A stretch of 64,000 nucleotides of DNA from Kitasatospora phosalacinea (lineage in GTDB: Bacteria; Actinomycetota; Actinomycetes; Streptomycetales; Streptomycetaceae), in the NCBI RefSeq assembly GCF_030268885.1, contig NZ_BSSA01000007.1:239558-303557 (forward strand), given 5' to 3'. Shown here piece by piece: positions 63,215 to 64,000 of the stretch. Numbering within the stretch: the stretch's first letter is position 1; each line of letters starts with the position of its first letter. The position numbers and the translations under genes were made by a program. The notes beneath the pieces were generated by a model that worked only from the letters and a program-made list of their open reading frames with translations, had not been told where the DNA came from and made no database searches.

Positions 63215-63847
63215 TCAGTAGACCGGCGCGACCCCCACCAGGCCCCAGCCCCGGGCGGCGGCCCACCGCGCCACCCGCAGCGGACCGTCGAGCAACTCCT
63301 CGGCCGGGTGGTCCGGCGCATCCCCGAGATCCGCCAACCAGGCCCGCAACCGGTCGAGGACCCGCTCCCGCTCCTCCCCCGACCACTCCAACGCCGCCTC
63401 GAACTCCGGGAGGCGTTCCCGCACCTGATCCGCGGTCAGCACGAACTCCCCGAACCACCCCGGCAACGCCAGCACCGCCCCCGGCCCCACCCCGTACGCC
63501 AACGCCCCGAACGGGAACGCCTTCCGCGCCACCGCAGCGAAGAACCACTCCGGCTCCGGCTCTGGCCCCCACCCCTCCAACTGCCCCATCACCGCCCCGC
63601 GGAACTCCTCCGCCGGGCCCGTCTCCCCGTACCAGCCGCCGATCAACCGCCCGAGCCGATCGGCGTCCTCGTCCTCCCACAACCTACGAGTACCCCGGCC
63701 CGCACGCCCTCGCTCGTGCACCTCCTCCCACCAGGTGCGCTCACCCCCGACCTCCACCGGCGGCACGAACAGCTCGTCCGCCTCCGGGAGCCGCGCCAAC
63801 TCGGTGTCGGGCAGCGCCGCGACCACCCACACCCCGGTGAATCCCAT
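63215..63847 (-). CDS. unrecognised acidic protein
   Basis: 210 residues, rich in Glu, Trp and Gly. It opens MGFTGVWVVAALPDTELARL, has RTWWEEVHERG and WYGETGPAEEFRGAVMGQLE, then a helical Glu/Arg segment (EFEAALEWSGEERERVLDRL) and ends WGLVGVAPVY. No signal peptide, membrane helix or known motif is visible. Codon usage is normal for the genome. It may belong to a streptomycete-specific family, but I cannot name one. It is convergent with the SDR gene and follows the rrn terminator. Confidence 0.7.
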   Translation of the reverse strand: MGFTGVWVVAALPDTELARLPEADELFVPPVEVGGERTWWEEVHERGRAGRGTRRLWEDEDADRLGRLIGGWYGETGPAEEFRGAVMGQLEGWGPEPEPEWFFAAVARKAFPFGALAYGVGPGAVLALPGWFGEFVLTADQVRERLPEFEAALEWSGEERERVLDRLRAWLADLGDAPDHPAEELLDGPLRVARWAAARGWGLVGVAPVY

Positions 63848-63891
63848 CGCGTTCCTCCTCCTCCGCTTTCCGACTTCCGGTCCGGAAACGC

Positions 63892-63928
63892 GAGAAAGCC
63901 CCCTGACATCCCGTCAGGGGGCTTTCTC
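63892..63928 (-). terminator. rRNA operon terminator
   Basis: A 16-base-pair perfect stem (63892-63907 with 63913-63928) with a 5-base loop lies 10 bases after the 3' end of 5S rRNA on the minus strand. Confidence 0.88.
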
Positions 63929-63937
63929 TGAAAGATT

Positions 63938-64000
63938 GTTCGGCGGCGTCCTACTCTCCCACAGGGTCCCCCCTGCAGTACCATCGGCGCTGTGAGGCTT
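63938..64000 (-). rRNA. rrf: 5S rRNA, 3' part (cut by window edge)
   Basis: Read on the minus strand this is the conserved end of actinobacterial 5S rRNA: AAGCCTCACAGCGCCGATGG, then GTACTGCAGGGGGGACCCTG and GGAGAGTAGGACGCCGCCGA. About half of the molecule is inside. The 23S and 16S genes should lie to the right, so the operon is transcribed leftward. Confidence 0.95.

Overview
The window is very GC-rich with strong third-position G/C bias. It carries mycothiol synthase (mshD), GlnR, a CdgB-type diguanylate cyclase, an RsiG-like anti-sigma factor, Nur, many actinobacterial DUF families and many leaderless start codons. This points to a chromosomal segment of a Streptomycetaceae member (Streptomyces or Kitasatospora type). 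I see no insertion sequence, prophage, CRISPR array or tRNA. The right edge enters an rRNA operon through the 3' part of a minus-strand 5S rRNA. Most of the window reads as core chromosome.

Layout. 1-6.9 kb: end of nagA, a class II aldolase, a CBM35-like membrane protein, cdgB, a flavin reductase-like protein, arfB, a conserved hypothetical and terD. 6.9-23.1 kb: a housekeeping block with folate genes (folP-NTF2-folB-folK and folE), a lysylphosphatidylglycerol synthase-type membrane protein, an esterase, ftsH, hpt, tilS, a DUF2342 metalloprotease, dacB and ppa. 23.2-31.6 kb: dodecin, an asparaginase, rsiG, dtd, ygfZ, nur, nitrobindin, small membrane proteins, a DsrE protein, and a DUF1416/rhodanese sulfur operon preceded by a cysteine-rich leader peptide. 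31.9-39.8 kb: glnR, a LacI regulator, an HtrA-like protease with a two-component system, and a secreted 5'-nucleotidase. 39.8-46.7 kb: a type IV secretion-like cluster (ATPase, VirB3/4-like, VirB6-like, VirB8-like, small two-TM protein, VirB1-like hydrolase) with no relaxase or coupling protein. 46.9-60.2 kb: PAP2 phosphatase, a lipoprotein, csoR, then phosphate genes (DUF47-pit, pstSCAB, Nudix, CHAD, ppk). 60.5-64 kb: mshD, a TetR/SDR divergent pair with two matching operators, an unrecognised protein, and the rrn terminator with 5S.

How the genes connect. Phosphate is the strongest theme: uptake (pst, pit), polyphosphate synthesis (ppk, with polyphosphate-binding CHAD next to it) and nucleotide scavenging (5'-nucleotidase). 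A textbook PHO box precedes pstS and weaker candidates precede the 5'-nucleotidase and pit. Cyclic di-GMP is represented by a synthase (cdgB) and an apparent effector (rsiG). Sulfur metabolism is represented by the rhodanese operon with its attenuator-like leader, the MoaD/ThiS-like protein and mshD.

Confidence. Functions rest on motifs and remembered family sequences. Promoter, operator and terminator calls come from visual inspection of spacing and symmetry. Comparisons with Streptomyces coelicolor gene order are from memory.
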